Shown: positions 42,647 through 51,714 of the stretch, piece by piece | Layout: the number at the start of each line of letters is the position of its first letter | Numbering within the stretch: the first letter of the stretch is position 1 | NCBI RefSeq assembly: GCF_000355805.1 | Contig: NZ_CM001837.1 | Coordinates: 879,408 to 943,407 of the forward strand | From: Dokdonia sp. PRO95 | GTDB taxonomy: Bacteria > Bacteroidota > Bacteroidia > Flavobacteriales > Flavobacteriaceae | DNA length: 64,000 bases | Direction of reading: 5' to 3' | Notes under the pieces: model-generated | Databases searched by the model: none | What the model saw: the letters and a program-made list of their open reading frames with translations, nothing else | Told to the model about the DNA's origin: nothing | Made by a program: the position numbers and the translations under genes

Positions 42647-43807
42647 TTAGTGGTCTAGCCAGCTTTGATAATAACTCTCGTCTGCAATTGCCATGGCGTC
42701 TTTACAAACCATAAGTGGTTTAAAAGTATCTACCATCACTGCAAGCTCTTCTGTTCCCTCTTTCCCTATACTTTTCTCTGCAGTTCCTGGGTGCGGACCG
42801 TGAGGAATACCTGCTGGGTGTAAAGAAATATGTCCAGCCTCTACATCTGTACGGCTCATAAAATCACCATCTACATAATACAACACCTCATCACTATCTA
42901 TATTACTATGATTGTATGGTGCTGGAATACTGAGCGGGTGATAATCGTATTTTCTAGGCACAAAACTACAGATTACAAAAGCATCTGTTTCAAATGTTTG
43001 GTGCACTGGTGGCGGCTGGTGGATGCGACCAGTTATAGGTTCAAAATCATGAATTGAGAATGCGTATGGATAGTTATAGCCGTCATATCCTACCACATCA
43101 AAAGGATGAGAAGCATATACCATCTCAAAAATATCGTCTTGCTTTTTAACCTTGATTAGAAACTCTCCTTTCTCATCGTTAGTTTCTAGCTCATACGGCT
43201 GTCTTAAGTCACGCTCACAAAATGGAGAGTGCTCCAGCAGTTGACCAAAATAATTTCGGTAACGCTTAGGAGTATAAATAGGTCTGCGCGACTCTACGAT
43301 AAAGAGTCTATTATCATCCGTATCAAAATCTATCTTGTAGATAACTCCTCTAGGAATGAGTAAGTAATCTCCATATTTAAAATCAAGATTTCCTAAGTGT
43401 GTACGCAGTTTTCCAGTGCCTTTATGAACAAATATAAGTTCATCTGCATCTGTGTTTTTGTAAAAATAATCTTGTGTGCGTTCTTGAGGAGCTGCAAGTA
43501 TGATGGTACAATCACTATTAGTAAGTACGGCTTTCCTACTTTCTAAATAATCCTTTTCTGGTTTTATTTGAAAACCACGAAAACGATACGATTGCATGTT
43601 ATTTTCCTTTGCAATTTCTGGTTTTACAGAGTATTGCTTACGTATTTCCTTTACTTGCGTAGGTCTGTGTACGTGATAGCTATTTGTGCTCATCCCGTCA
43701 AAACCTATGGTACCAAACAATTGTTCGGAATATAAGGAACCATCTGGTTTACGAAACTGAGTGTGACGCTTATGAGGGATATCTCCCAACTTATGATAAA
43801 AAGGCAT
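42647..43807 (-). CDS. hmgA: Homogentisate 1,2-dioxygenase
   Basis: A 386-residue cupin-type Fe(II) dioxygenase opening homogentisate to maleylacetoacetate. The N-terminus (MPFYHKLGDIPHKRHTQFRKPDGSLYSEQLFGT) and the C-terminal half (PFDVVGYDGYNYPYAFSIHDFEP, then GRIHQPPPVHQTFET, and HPAGIPHGPHPG with His residues for iron) match the bacterial family, shorter than the animal enzyme. With hpd and the tryptophan dioxygenase it forms an aromatic amino acid degradation neighbourhood. Fumarylacetoacetase is not in the window. Confidence 0.95.
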   Translation of the reverse strand: MPFYHKLGDIPHKRHTQFRKPDGSLYSEQLFGTIGFDGMSTNSYHVHRPTQVKEIRKQYSVKPEIAKENNMQSYRFRGFQIKPEKDYLESRKAVLTNSDCTIILAAPQERTQDYFYKNTDADELIFVHKGTGKLRTHLGNLDFKYGDYLLIPRGVIYKIDFDTDDNRLFIVESRRPIYTPKRYRNYFGQLLEHSPFCERDLRQPYELETNDEKGEFLIKVKKQDDIFEMVYASHPFDVVGYDGYNYPYAFSIHDFEPITGRIHQPPPVHQTFETDAFVICSFVPRKYDYHPLSIPAPYNHSNIDSDEVLYYVDGDFMSRTDVEAGHISLHPAGIPHGPHPGTAEKSIGKEGTEELAVMVDTFKPLMVCKDAMAIADESYYQSWLDH

Positions 43808-43828
43808 TGTTGTGTTTTTAGATTGTCT

Positions 43829-43856
43829 TAAAGTTACTCAAAATCAAGTAAAGCAA
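43829..43856 (-). promoter_or_regulatory. Promoter candidate for hmgA
   Basis: On the minus strand TTG (43856-43854), 17 nt, TAACTTTA (43836-43829), 21 nt before the ATG; close to the Bacteroidota consensus. A TTCCTC/GAGGAA hairpin lies just upstream (43868-43884). Confidence 0.5.
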
Positions 43857-43970
43857 TCTATTCTGGGTTCCTCTTTATGAGGAAATTAAGAAGTATAGGT
43901 AAGTTTATCCAGCCTTGTGCGTTCATGAGCGTAAATATAGGGGATTTTTACCGTGTTGTAAAAATGGAAT

Positions 43971-45218
43971 TTAGAAAGTTCTATCTGGATGAAACATAGC
44001 CATATCCATACTAGGTGTTACCTCATCTACAATTTCTTGCACTAGTTTACCTGTACTAGGTCCTAACGTCCACCCCATCATTGCGTGACCCGTAGCGATA
44101 GTGAGGTTTTTACATTTTGAGCTTTTACCTATATATGGCATCCCATCTGCAGATACTGGTCGCAAGCCACAGGTAGCACCAGCTTTTTCTTCTGCTGTAA
44201 TATGTACTTCTGAAAAATACTTATTGACACCATCTGCAATAGCGTCTACTCGAGCCTTACTAATTGTGTGATTTATTCCAGCAATTTCCATCGTTCCTGC
44301 AAAACGTGTAAATCCATTCATTGGAGTTATCGCCACTTTTGCTTCTGCAAGTATAGATGGGTAGGTAATTCCTGTCTCTTTTGTGGTCTGGATGCGATAT
44401 CCTTTTCCAGCTTGAAGGAGTAGGTTTATGTTTAGCTTTCGCGAAAGCGTACTTGTCCAACTTCCAGCTGCCATCACAACCTCATCTGTTTTAAGAACTT
44501 CTTTATCTGTCTTTACACTGGTGATTTTACCATTATTAATCTCTAAATCAATCACTTTCTCCTCTTGTCGAATGACAACACCTTTTGATAAAAGATGCGC
44601 TTTCATTTCTGCCATGAATTCGCCAGGAGTGCTGTGATGATCACACTCAAAATACGAGGCGCCCACGATATCAAGCGTAGCATCTGGCATCATCTTCTTA
44701 ACATCTTGCGCAGTAATGACTCTTGCACTTAGCCCTTCTTTTATTGCAATTTGCACAAGTTCGTCCTCGTGATGAAGTGTTTCTTCTGTCTGGCAAAGCA
44801 TAAGCAAACCCTTTTTTTCTAAGTGAAAAGAAAATCCTTCTTCTTGCTTGATCTGATGATATAAATCTCGGCCCAATACCGCAATTTCTTTCATTACGGG
44901 AACAGCTCTATTTACGTGTTTCTGAGTACACGACTTATTAAAAGCTAGCGACCATTTTAAGAAATCTGCTTCAAGACGTGGCTTAATATACAGCGGACTC
45001 TTTTTATTAAACATCCACTTTATCCCTTGCCTCATGACTCCGGGAGCTGCCAGTGGTACGAGATGACTAGGAGACATATACCCAGCATTTACATAACTCG
45101 CGCCGCCATCCATTTTAGATTGATCTATAACCGTGACTTGATGTCCAGACTTTTGTAGAAAGTATGCACAACTTAACCCTATAATCCCTCCACCTATGAT
45201 GATAACATTTTTTGCCAT
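43971..45218 (-). CDS. FAD-dependent D-amino acid oxidoreductase, probable D-hydroxyproline dehydrogenase
   Basis: A 415-residue DadA-type flavoenzyme. The dinucleotide-binding motif IIGGGIIGLSCAYFL is at 6-20. The DAO fold continues with GGASYVNAGYMSPSH, VVMAAGSWTSTLSR and the C-terminal GATCGLRPVSADGMPYIG and ATGHAMMGWTLGPSTGK. In this operon the substrate is most likely cis-4-hydroxy-D-proline made by the epimerase next door, oxidised to pyrroline-4-hydroxy-2-carboxylate. The last gene of the operon, 21 nt after the epimerase. A palindrome copy encodes TLSRK within the flavin-adjacent region. Confidence 0.9.
   Translation of the reverse strand: MAKNVIIIGGGIIGLSCAYFLQKSGHQVTVIDQSKMDGGASYVNAGYMSPSHLVPLAAPGVMRQGIKWMFNKKSPLYIKPRLEADFLKWSLAFNKSCTQKHVNRAVPVMKEIAVLGRDLYHQIKQEEGFSFHLEKKGLLMLCQTEETLHHEDELVQIAIKEGLSARVITAQDVKKMMPDATLDIVGASYFECDHHSTPGEFMAEMKAHLLSKGVVIRQEEKVIDLEINNGKITSVKTDKEVLKTDEVVMAAGSWTSTLSRKLNINLLLQAGKGYRIQTTKETGITYPSILAEAKVAITPMNGFTRFAGTMEIAGINHTISKARVDAIADGVNKYFSEVHITAEEKAGATCGLRPVSADGMPYIGKSSKCKNLTIATGHAMMGWTLGPSTGKLVQEIVDEVTPSMDMAMFHPDRTF
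44434..44449. repeat. Iterated palindrome, copy 13
   Basis: 14-bp core perfect; outer left base is A. In the D-amino acid oxidoreductase gene, read as LSRK. Confidence 0.95.
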
Positions 45219-45239
45219 AAATACTTCTTTTATCCAATG

Positions 45240-46244
45240 CTATATTACAGAAAACCCTAAAGCATAGGGATCTTCCTCGTCTATGGTAATGGTATTATGT
45301 CCATATATTCTTGCCCATCCTTGTATGCTAGGTACAATGGCTTTTTGATCACCTATCATTGTTTCTTTTGTTACACGACCTATAAATTTTGAACCTATAA
45401 AACTTTCGTGTACAAAAGGTTCTCCTACTTTCAATTTCCCTTTTGCATATAATTGTGCAAGCCGAGCCGAAGTTCCCGTACCACAAGGGCTGCGATCAAT
45501 TGCTTTATCTCCATAAAAAACAGCATTGCGCCCATCAGATGTTGCATCTATAGGATTACCTGTCCATAACATATGGGTTACATCCCTTATGGTATCATTT
45601 TCTGGATGGATAAACTGATTAGGATATTTCTCATTAATACGCTCACGCACTACTTGACTCATTTGTATAATCTGACCAGCCGTAAACTCGTGTACGCCAG
45701 CAAAATTCTTTTGTGAATCTACAATTGCGTAGTAATTCCCTCCATAAGCAACGTCAAACGAAATTTCGCCGAGATCTGGGCAATCGACGGTTAGATTTTC
45801 GGCAGCTAGAAAAGAGGCTACATTAGTGAGACGTACCCAATCTACTTTATCACCAGTTTGTTGGTATTCAATTTCAACTAATCCTGCTGGGGCTTCCATT
45901 TTAATAATACCAGGCACTCTAGGTGTGATGATTCCTTCTTCTATTGCGATTGTTATCGTCCCGATAGTTCCGTGACCACACATAGGCAGACATCCTGAAG
46001 TCTCTATAAAAAGAATAGAAAAATCATTTTCAGGATCATGCGGAGGAAACAAGATGCTCCCGCTCATCATATCATGACCGCGTGGTTCAAACATCAATCC
46101 TTTGCGTATCCAGTCATACTCTTTAAGAAAATGCTGTCGCTTCTCGCTCATAGTTGCTCCCTTTAGATCTGGCCCACCATGAGCGACGAGTCTTACGGGA
46201 TTTCCGCAGGTGTGTGCGTCTATACAACTAAAAGTGTGCTTCAT
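45240..46244 (-). CDS. 4-Hydroxyproline 2-epimerase (proline racemase superfamily)
   Basis: A 334-residue cofactor-independent epimerase. The two catalytic Cys are present: Cys89 in LPMCGHGTIG and Cys254 in DRSPCGTGTSARLA. Both being Cys indicates a racemase/epimerase, not a dehydratase, which has Thr at the second position. With its neighbours it should invert trans-4-hydroxy-L-proline to cis-4-hydroxy-D-proline, the first step of hydroxyproline catabolism. It sits 12 nt downstream of the DUF885 gene and 21 nt before the FAD oxidoreductase. Confidence 0.93.
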   Translation of the reverse strand: MKHTFSCIDAHTCGNPVRLVAHGGPDLKGATMSEKRQHFLKEYDWIRKGLMFEPRGHDMMSGSILFPPHDPENDFSILFIETSGCLPMCGHGTIGTITIAIEEGIITPRVPGIIKMEAPAGLVEIEYQQTGDKVDWVRLTNVASFLAAENLTVDCPDLGEISFDVAYGGNYYAIVDSQKNFAGVHEFTAGQIIQMSQVVRERINEKYPNQFIHPENDTIRDVTHMLWTGNPIDATSDGRNAVFYGDKAIDRSPCGTGTSARLAQLYAKGKLKVGEPFVHESFIGSKFIGRVTKETMIGDQKAIVPSIQGWARIYGHNTITIDEEDPYALGFSVI

Positions 46245-46256
46245 ATTAAACAGGTG

Positions 46257-47969
46257 CTAACTATTTTTCTCAATCCAGTGTTTCACTCGTCTATCAAGTA
46301 TAGCGAGTGTCACCGTTCCTTGCTCTAAGATAATCTCATGGAATTCTCTAATATCAAACTTAGCACCTAGCTCTTTTTCTGCTAGCGTTCTCAATTCTCT
46401 TATTTTGAGTTCGCCCATTTTATAAGCAAGCGCTTGTCCCGGCCATGAGATATATCTATCGGTCTCCGTATTAATTTCATGTATGGAAAGCGCTGTGTTT
46501 TCAGACATATAATCTACCACTTGCTCCCTTGTCCAGCCTTTTGCGTGTAATCCAGTATCTACTACAAGTCTGCAAGCACGCCACATTTCATAGGTCAATT
46601 GTCCAAAACGTTCGTACGGTGTTGTATACATTCCCATTTCGGCAGCGAGGTATTCGCAGTATAATCCCCATCCCTCACCATATGCATTTACATACATATT
46701 TTTTCTAAATGTTGGAATACTATCTCCCAACTCTTGATTAAGCGATCCTTGTAAGTGATGCCCAGGAACGGCCTCATGAACTGTAAGTGATGGCAGCACA
46801 TACACCGGACGACTAGGTAAATCATAGGTGTTTACCCAGTAGTATCCAGGATTTGTACTTCCCTTTGCACTACCTACATATCGCCCTGTCGTGTATTTAG
46901 GAGCAATAGCATCTGGTACTGGAGCCACTCCGTATGGTTTGCGAGGTAAAGTCTTAAAAAATCGAGGTAACTGAGCATCTGCTCTTTTTGCCATGTCGCG
47001 AGCAATCATAAGTAATTGCTCTGGAGAAGTGGCGTAAAACTGTTTGTCTGTGCGCAAAAATTGTAAAAAGTCTGCAAAAGAGCCTTCAAAGTTTATTTCC
47101 TTAATAATTTTCTGCATTTCGGCTTTGATGCGGGCAACTTCAGCGAGTCCTTTATTATGCACCTCGTCTGCGGTGATATCTAGGGTAGTGTAATAGTTTA
47201 TTCTGTTTTGATAATATGCTTTTCCATTTGGTGTTTCTGAAACTCCAAGGGTAGTGCGAGTTTTCGGGAGATATTCTGTTTCAAAGAATGTTTTTACACG
47301 CTCAAAAGACGGAACAACCTGTTGTTCTATTGCGCTTCTAGCAGCTACCAATAGTGAATCTCTTTGCGCTCCCGATATTGAACTTGGTAAGTTTAAGAAT
47401 GGCTCATAATAGAAGCTGTCTTTATAATCGCCTACAATTTGTGAATCATACGTACTCTCATATCCATTAAAAATCACATGCGGCTGCGAGACACCTTTTT
47501 TTACTCCTTCTCTCAATAATGGTAAATATTGATCTACTACGTCTGGTAACGCTTTCAGCTTATTGAGGTATGAAACAGCTTGCTTATACGTACTTATGGG
47601 ACGCACCATATAATTCCAACTACTGTGGAAACCCGAGTCTGACAACAGCGGATTTAGATAGCGTTCGTATTCATAATAATCTACCGTTTCTTGATGCTTA
47701 AACATGAGTAACTCTAGAGATATGAGCTCCGTTTCAGACAACGTTGATGGTGTTATAGCCTGTAGTTTTTTAAGTTGCGCTTTCGCGAAAGCGGACTCCT
47801 TTTCAAACCGTTCTTTTGAAAACACACCCATAGGATGCTCATCTGCCAAATCATCTTGCCACTTGAACTCCTGACTATCTTCTATAATTTTTGCAAGCTG
47901 CGCCGAAGAATTCTGAGCGCAAACATTCATTGAAATACAGAAAACGAGCAGTATAATTATATGCTTCAT
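46257..47969 (-). CDS. DUF885 exported metallopeptidase-like protein
   Basis: A 570-residue exported protein (signal MKHIIILLVFCISMNVCAQ). The DUF885 family is a probable zinc peptidase: VHEAVPGHHLQGSLN carries a HExxxGHH-type motif, and GWGLYCEYLAAEMG supplies a likely further ligand Glu. In the hydroxyproline operon it could release hydroxyproline-containing peptides outside the cytoplasm, for example from collagen fragments; this is inference from context. Six bases after the aldehyde dehydrogenase. A palindrome copy encodes AFAKA near residue 62. Confidence 0.85.
   Translation of the reverse strand: MKHIIILLVFCISMNVCAQNSSAQLAKIIEDSQEFKWQDDLADEHPMGVFSKERFEKESAFAKAQLKKLQAITPSTLSETELISLELLMFKHQETVDYYEYERYLNPLLSDSGFHSSWNYMVRPISTYKQAVSYLNKLKALPDVVDQYLPLLREGVKKGVSQPHVIFNGYESTYDSQIVGDYKDSFYYEPFLNLPSSISGAQRDSLLVAARSAIEQQVVPSFERVKTFFETEYLPKTRTTLGVSETPNGKAYYQNRINYYTTLDITADEVHNKGLAEVARIKAEMQKIIKEINFEGSFADFLQFLRTDKQFYATSPEQLLMIARDMAKRADAQLPRFFKTLPRKPYGVAPVPDAIAPKYTTGRYVGSAKGSTNPGYYWVNTYDLPSRPVYVLPSLTVHEAVPGHHLQGSLNQELGDSIPTFRKNMYVNAYGEGWGLYCEYLAAEMGMYTTPYERFGQLTYEMWRACRLVVDTGLHAKGWTREQVVDYMSENTALSIHEINTETDRYISWPGQALAYKMGELKIRELRTLAEKELGAKFDIREFHEIILEQGTVTLAILDRRVKHWIEKNS
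47778..47793. repeat. Iterated palindrome, copy 14
   Basis: Perfect CGCTTTCGCGAAAGCG in the DUF885 gene, read as AFAKA. Confidence 0.95.
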
Positions 47970-47975
47970 AAGGTT

Positions 47976-49472
47976 CTATTTTAGATAATCTGGCAACAGC
48001 GCCGAAGGAAAGTCTTGGAAACTAAAAGGCCTTACCCAACGCAAAATACTATGATTCCCTACCGCCGTAAAGCGACTATCTGTACTTGCTGGATATGGTC
48101 CTCCGTGTGTCATGCCATCTTCTACCGCAACTCCTGTGGGAACTCCGTTATAAATGATGCGACCTACCTTGTCTTGTAAAGCTAGTGTAATATCTTGTAA
48201 TGTGGCAACCTCTTCATCTTGAGCGATAAGAGTTGCCGTAAGCTGCCCTTCTAGATTTTTTATAATCGCTAACTGTTCTGCTTCATCTTTTGCAAGCACA
48301 ACCATAGAAAAGGGACCAAAAACTTCTTTGTGCAACTGAGAATTATTGATAAAATCTACACCTTTTACAACTGCTAGTGTGGGAGCTGCATGGTTTTCTT
48401 TACTGCTATTAGTACTCATCACAAAAGTAACTTCAGGTACTTTTGCCATTTCTTTCCCTCCGCTAGTAAATCCAGATTGTATACGTGGATGCAACATGCA
48501 TCCTTCCTCTACCTTGCTCAGATTATTTGCTAGATCATTTACAAAAGCTTGAGCTTCATCACTAGCAACGGTAATAATTAGTCCTGGATTTGTACAAAAC
48601 TGCCCTACACCTTGAGTGATAGAACCTGCATATGTTTCGGCTATTTGAGAGCCTCTATTACTTAAAGCCTCCTGCGTTATAATCACAGGATTTATACTTC
48701 CCATCTCTGCAAAAACTGGAATAGGAGTATCTCTTTGTGCAGCGAGATTATACAGTGCACGACCACCAGTATGACTACCCGTAAATCCAACGGCTTTTAT
48801 TACCGTGTGTTTTACGAGTTGCTCTCCTACATCAATACCTGCACTATTAAGATTAGAAAAAACACCCTCTGGCATTCCTGTTTTTTGTGCAGCTTTTATA
48901 ATTGCTGTTGCCACCATCTCTCCCGTACCTGAATGCATAGGATGTGACTTTACAATAACAGGACAACCGGCTGCAAGCGCACTAGCGGTATCACCACCAG
49001 CCGTAGAAAAAGCCAGCGGAAAATTACTTGCCCCATAAACAACTACAGGCCCTATAGCAATCAATGCTTTTTTAAGTCCGCTGGTGTTACCAACTCCTAT
49101 AGGATTACGCCACTTGTCTTGTGACACTAACTCTGCAAACATTCTAAGCTGTCCTAATGTTCGACCTAGTTCTCCTTGTGCTCTACCTTCTGGCAAACCA
49201 CTCTCTTGCGTGTACATATCCGTAAGATCTGAGCCAAGAGCCTCTATCTCGTCTGCAATATTATTTAAAAAGCTTGCGCGTTTACTTCCTTTTATTTGAC
49301 TGTAGGGATGAAAAGCGTTGTGAGCAAGCGCGCAAGCTGTGTCTATTTCTTGTTGAGTAGCCTCGTAAAATGCGGTTGGATTTTCCTTATTTAATTGAGG
49401 ATTTATAGTTTTATAGGTAACGGCGCCCTTAGCACTCTGTGTAAAACCTATTTGATTCTTTCCTGTAATCAT
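47976..49472 (-). CDS. Alpha-ketoglutaric semialdehyde dehydrogenase-like aldehyde dehydrogenase (NADP+)
   Basis: A 498-residue aldehyde dehydrogenase. VVVYGASNFPLAFSTAGGDTASALAAGCPVIVKSHP is the cofactor region, FAEMGSINPV holds the general-base Glu, and GVGQFCTNPGLI holds the catalytic Cys. The Asn-Phe-Pro-Leu and GSINP forms are typical of KGSADH-type enzymes that oxidise 2,5-dioxopentanoate to 2-oxoglutarate. That is the last step of hydroxyproline degradation, and the product feeds SucAB. It overlaps the DUF1272 gene by 4 nt (ATGA). Confidence 0.92.
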   Translation of the reverse strand: MITGKNQIGFTQSAKGAVTYKTINPQLNKENPTAFYEATQQEIDTACALAHNAFHPYSQIKGSKRASFLNNIADEIEALGSDLTDMYTQESGLPEGRAQGELGRTLGQLRMFAELVSQDKWRNPIGVGNTSGLKKALIAIGPVVVYGASNFPLAFSTAGGDTASALAAGCPVIVKSHPMHSGTGEMVATAIIKAAQKTGMPEGVFSNLNSAGIDVGEQLVKHTVIKAVGFTGSHTGGRALYNLAAQRDTPIPVFAEMGSINPVIITQEALSNRGSQIAETYAGSITQGVGQFCTNPGLIITVASDEAQAFVNDLANNLSKVEEGCMLHPRIQSGFTSGGKEMAKVPEVTFVMSTNSSKENHAAPTLAVVKGVDFINNSQLHKEVFGPFSMVVLAKDEAEQLAIIKNLEGQLTATLIAQDEEVATLQDITLALQDKVGRIIYNGVPTGVAVEDGMTHGGPYPASTDSRFTAVGNHSILRWVRPFSFQDFPSALLPDYLK

Positions 49473-49735
49473 AATGCTTTAATTTTTTGCTGATGCAATG
49501 CTACGTTTACTGGTTTATGCACTGTAATTGTAGATGCCGGATACTTTTGTAATAGATGTTCTGGTCGTATTGGTCTCTTCTCAAAACCACCTCCGCAGTT
49601 AGGACATACTTTTAATAATATATCATCTACACATTCTTTGCAAAAGGTACATTCAAAAGTGCATATCATTGCATCACTAGCATTATACGGCAATTGCTTA
49701 TTGCAATGTTCACATGATGGTCTTATCTGTAACAT
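49469..49735 (-). CDS. DUF1272 zinc-ribbon protein
   Basis: An 88-residue protein with eight Cys in paired motifs (CEHCNKQL, MICTFECTFCKECV, CPNCGG) and basic C-terminal region (KRPIRPEHLLQKYPAST). This is the DUF1272 pattern, a small zinc-ribbon/treble-clef-like protein of unknown role. Both ends are coupled: it overlaps the deaminase stop by one base (TAATG) and the aldehyde dehydrogenase by four. Its stable place in the hydroxyproline operon suggests a function there, perhaps a metal or regulatory accessory, but none is known to me. Confidence 0.85.
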   Translation of the reverse strand: MLQIRPSCEHCNKQLPYNASDAMICTFECTFCKECVDDILLKVCPNCGGGFEKRPIRPEHLLQKYPASTITVHKPVNVALHQQKIKAL

Positions 49736-50649
49736 TATAAGTTTTTATAGGCAGGTAAACTAGGTCTGCTAGCCAATCCACTTTTAATTATTTGTAAGAC
49801 ATGTTCTCTCTCATCTCCAGAAAGTGGCAGTCTAGGTTTACGCACATCTTCTGTCCCTATACCAGTATGTACTTCTGCAAGTTTTATGTTTTGTACCAGT
49901 TTAGGATTTATATCTAATTCTAGTAGTGGTAAGAACCAGCGATAAATCTCAATTGCTTCTTTAATTCTACCAGCCTTTTGTAGCTCGTATATTGCTACAG
50001 TCTCTGCTGGAAAAGCACATACTAAACCTGCGACCCAGCCATCTGCTCCCATCACCAATGACTCTAGCGCTAGAGTATCAACACCAGTCATTATTTTAAG
50101 TCTATCTCCAAAGTTGTTTTTAATGCGTGTCACATTAGAAATGTCACGAGTACTTTCTTTTACAGCTTCAATATTATCCTGTTTTAACAAGGTCTCAAAC
50201 ATATTGAGCGTGACCTCTATTTTATAATCTATAGGGTTATTATAAATCATAATAGGTAAGCTAGTACTACTGGCTACGTCTTGAAAATAAGTAACCACCT
50301 CTGCGTCTCCTGCATTATATCGCATAGGAGGAAGCATCATAAGACCACTTGCTCCGTCTTCTTCGGCTTTGTGTGCAGCAGCTATAGCGCCTTTTGTAGA
50401 TTGCTCGGCGATGTTTATCATGACGGGTACACTACCTTTTACAAGTTTTACCGTCTCCGTAGTAAGTGTGCGCTTTTCATGATCTTCCAGAGTGCTCGCC
50501 TCCCCTAGCGTTCCACCTAGCACAATACCATGAACTCCCGCATCAAGTTGGGCTTTGATGTTTACAGCAAACATGTCAAGATCTAGCTCATCTTTTTTTG
50601 TGAATTTTGTCGTTACCGCAGGCATGACACCTTTCCATTCTATGCTCAT
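49735..50649 (-). CDS. Dihydrodipicolinate synthase family protein, probable pyrroline-4-hydroxy-2-carboxylate deaminase
   Basis: A 304-residue class I aldolase-fold lyase. The Schiff-base Lys is Lys164 (EAVKEST) and the catalytic Tyr is Tyr136 (IMIYNNP). The GGTLGE motif at 45-50 replaces the G-TGE of true DapA, and a biosynthetic DapA would not be expected here. By context it should deaminate 1-pyrroline-4-hydroxy-2-carboxylate to alpha-ketoglutaric semialdehyde. First gene of the hydroxyproline operon, with a -7 element 17 nt upstream of the ATG. Confidence 0.88.
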   Translation of the reverse strand: MSIEWKGVMPAVTTKFTKKDELDLDMFAVNIKAQLDAGVHGIVLGGTLGEASTLEDHEKRTLTTETVKLVKGSVPVMINIAEQSTKGAIAAAHKAEEDGASGLMMLPPMRYNAGDAEVVTYFQDVASSTSLPIMIYNNPIDYKIEVTLNMFETLLKQDNIEAVKESTRDISNVTRIKNNFGDRLKIMTGVDTLALESLVMGADGWVAGLVCAFPAETVAIYELQKAGRIKEAIEIYRWFLPLLELDINPKLVQNIKLAEVHTGIGTEDVRKPRLPLSGDEREHVLQIIKSGLASRPSLPAYKNL

Positions 50650-50666
50650 AATGATGTTATTTTGGT

Positions 50667-50674
50667 CAAAGATA
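50667..50674 (-). promoter_or_regulatory. -7 element of the hydroxyproline operon
   Basis: The minus strand reads TATCTTTG (TAnnTTTG), 17 nt before the first ATG. No TTG is present 19 nt upstream, consistent with a promoter that needs an activator such as the divergent AraC protein. Confidence 0.5.
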
Positions 50675-50746
50675 ATGGCGCCATAAGCTTAAGATTAAAT
50701 ACTGTTTTATCCATCTATAATAGTATATTATCCAAATTAACGTGAC

Positions 50747-50779
50747 TTGCTAATTAATTAAAACAAAAAAGTACCTTTA
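50747..50779 (+). promoter_or_regulatory. Promoter candidate for the AraC regulator
   Basis: TTG (50747-50749), 22 nt, TACCTTTA (50772-50779), ending 3 nt before the ATG at 50783, so the transcript would be leaderless. Confidence 0.45.
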
Positions 50780-50782
50780 TGC

Positions 50783-51616
50783 ATGCGTGTACTTCCTTTT
50801 AAAATTCCGAAGCCTAGCAATGCTGCTATTCTATTTCAAGTAGATCAAGGTGTATTATACAATGCACTCCATCATCATGAGGAAATCCAAATAAGCTACA
50901 TTAAGAAAGGAACGGGAACTCTAGTGGCAGGAGACACTGTTCATTCATTTTCGGCTGGAGAGGTAATTGTTTTAGGTAGCTTTCAGCCCCATGTATTTAA
51001 TAGTGACACCGCAGATTGCTTGATGTATTCTGTGTTCTTTAGTGCAGCATCTTTTGGCGATATATTTTTACAACTAGAAGAAGGGAAAGGTATTGCAGAT
51101 TTTAACGCTTTCGCGAAAGCGGGATTTAAAACATCCGTAACTCCTGAAATTGACTCTTTGTTCCAACATATAAACACGGCTCAAGGAATGCATAGACTAG
51201 GGCATTTTATAGACCTAATTACTGTCTTGAAAATCAAGAAAAGCATCTCGCTCTCGACGTTTATCTATAAACGTCATATTTCTGAAAAAGATGGAAAACG
51301 CATGAGTGCAATCTTTGACTTTACACTAGCAAACTACAAGCAAGAGGTGCATTTAAATGATCTCGCATCACTCACATCTATGACGCCTCATAGCTTTTGC
51401 AAATACTTTAAACAGCGCACAAACAAGTCATATTTTAGTTTTCTTACTGAAGTTCGCATTGCACATGCCTGCTCCTTACTAGAAGCCCAACAAGAAATTT
51501 CTATAGCAGATGTTGCAGATCGCTGCGGTTATAAGACTTTATCGCATTTTAATAAAAACTTTAAGAAATTGAAGAAAATCACTCCAAGCGCCTTTAGAGA
51601 CAAGGATAGGACGTAA
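50783..51616 (+). CDS. AraC-family transcriptional regulator of the hydroxyproline operon
   Basis: A 277-residue regulator: N-terminal cupin sensing domain (about 10-110; LHHHEEIQISYIKKGTGTLVAGD) and a C-terminal pair of HTH motifs (HLNDLASLTSMTPHSFCKYFKQRTNKS, then ISIADVADRCGYKTLSHFNKNFKKLKKITPSAFR). It is divergent from the hydroxyproline operon with 133 nt between, so it is the likely activator, responding to hydroxyproline or an intermediate. A palindrome copy encodes AFAKA at about residues 109-113, in the linker between the domains. Confidence 0.9.
   Translation: MRVLPFKIPKPSNAAILFQVDQGVLYNALHHHEEIQISYIKKGTGTLVAGDTVHSFSAGEVIVLGSFQPHVFNSDTADCLMYSVFFSAASFGDIFLQLEEGKGIADFNAFAKAGFKTSVTPEIDSLFQHINTAQGMHRLGHFIDLITVLKIKKSISLSTFIYKRHISEKDGKRMSAIFDFTLANYKQEVHLNDLASLTSMTPHSFCKYFKQRTNKSYFSFLTEVRIAHACSLLEAQQEISIADVADRCGYKTLSHFNKNFKKLKKITPSAFRDKDRT
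51106..51121. repeat. Iterated palindrome, copy 15
   Basis: Perfect CGCTTTCGCGAAAGCG in the AraC-type gene, read as AFAKA in the interdomain linker. Confidence 0.95.
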
Positions 51617-51682
51617 TTATTTAAGTTTTTCTTTTCTTAGATTTTTATAAAAATGTTAAGAAAGCTACGATATAATATCTCA

Positions 51683-51690
51683 TATCTTTA
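51683..51690 (+). promoter_or_regulatory. Possible -7 element for the response regulator at 51715
   Basis: TATCTTTA, 24 nt before the ATG; identical 12-bp context (CATATCTTTACA) to that before the DUF2383 gene. Confidence 0.35.
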
Positions 51691-51714
51691 CATAAACAAC
51701 CTAGACTAACCAAA

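Noticed and set aside
43868-43884. TTCCTC/GAGGAA hairpin upstream of hmgA as a terminator
   Set aside because: No T-run follows on either strand; at most an operator-like inverted repeat.
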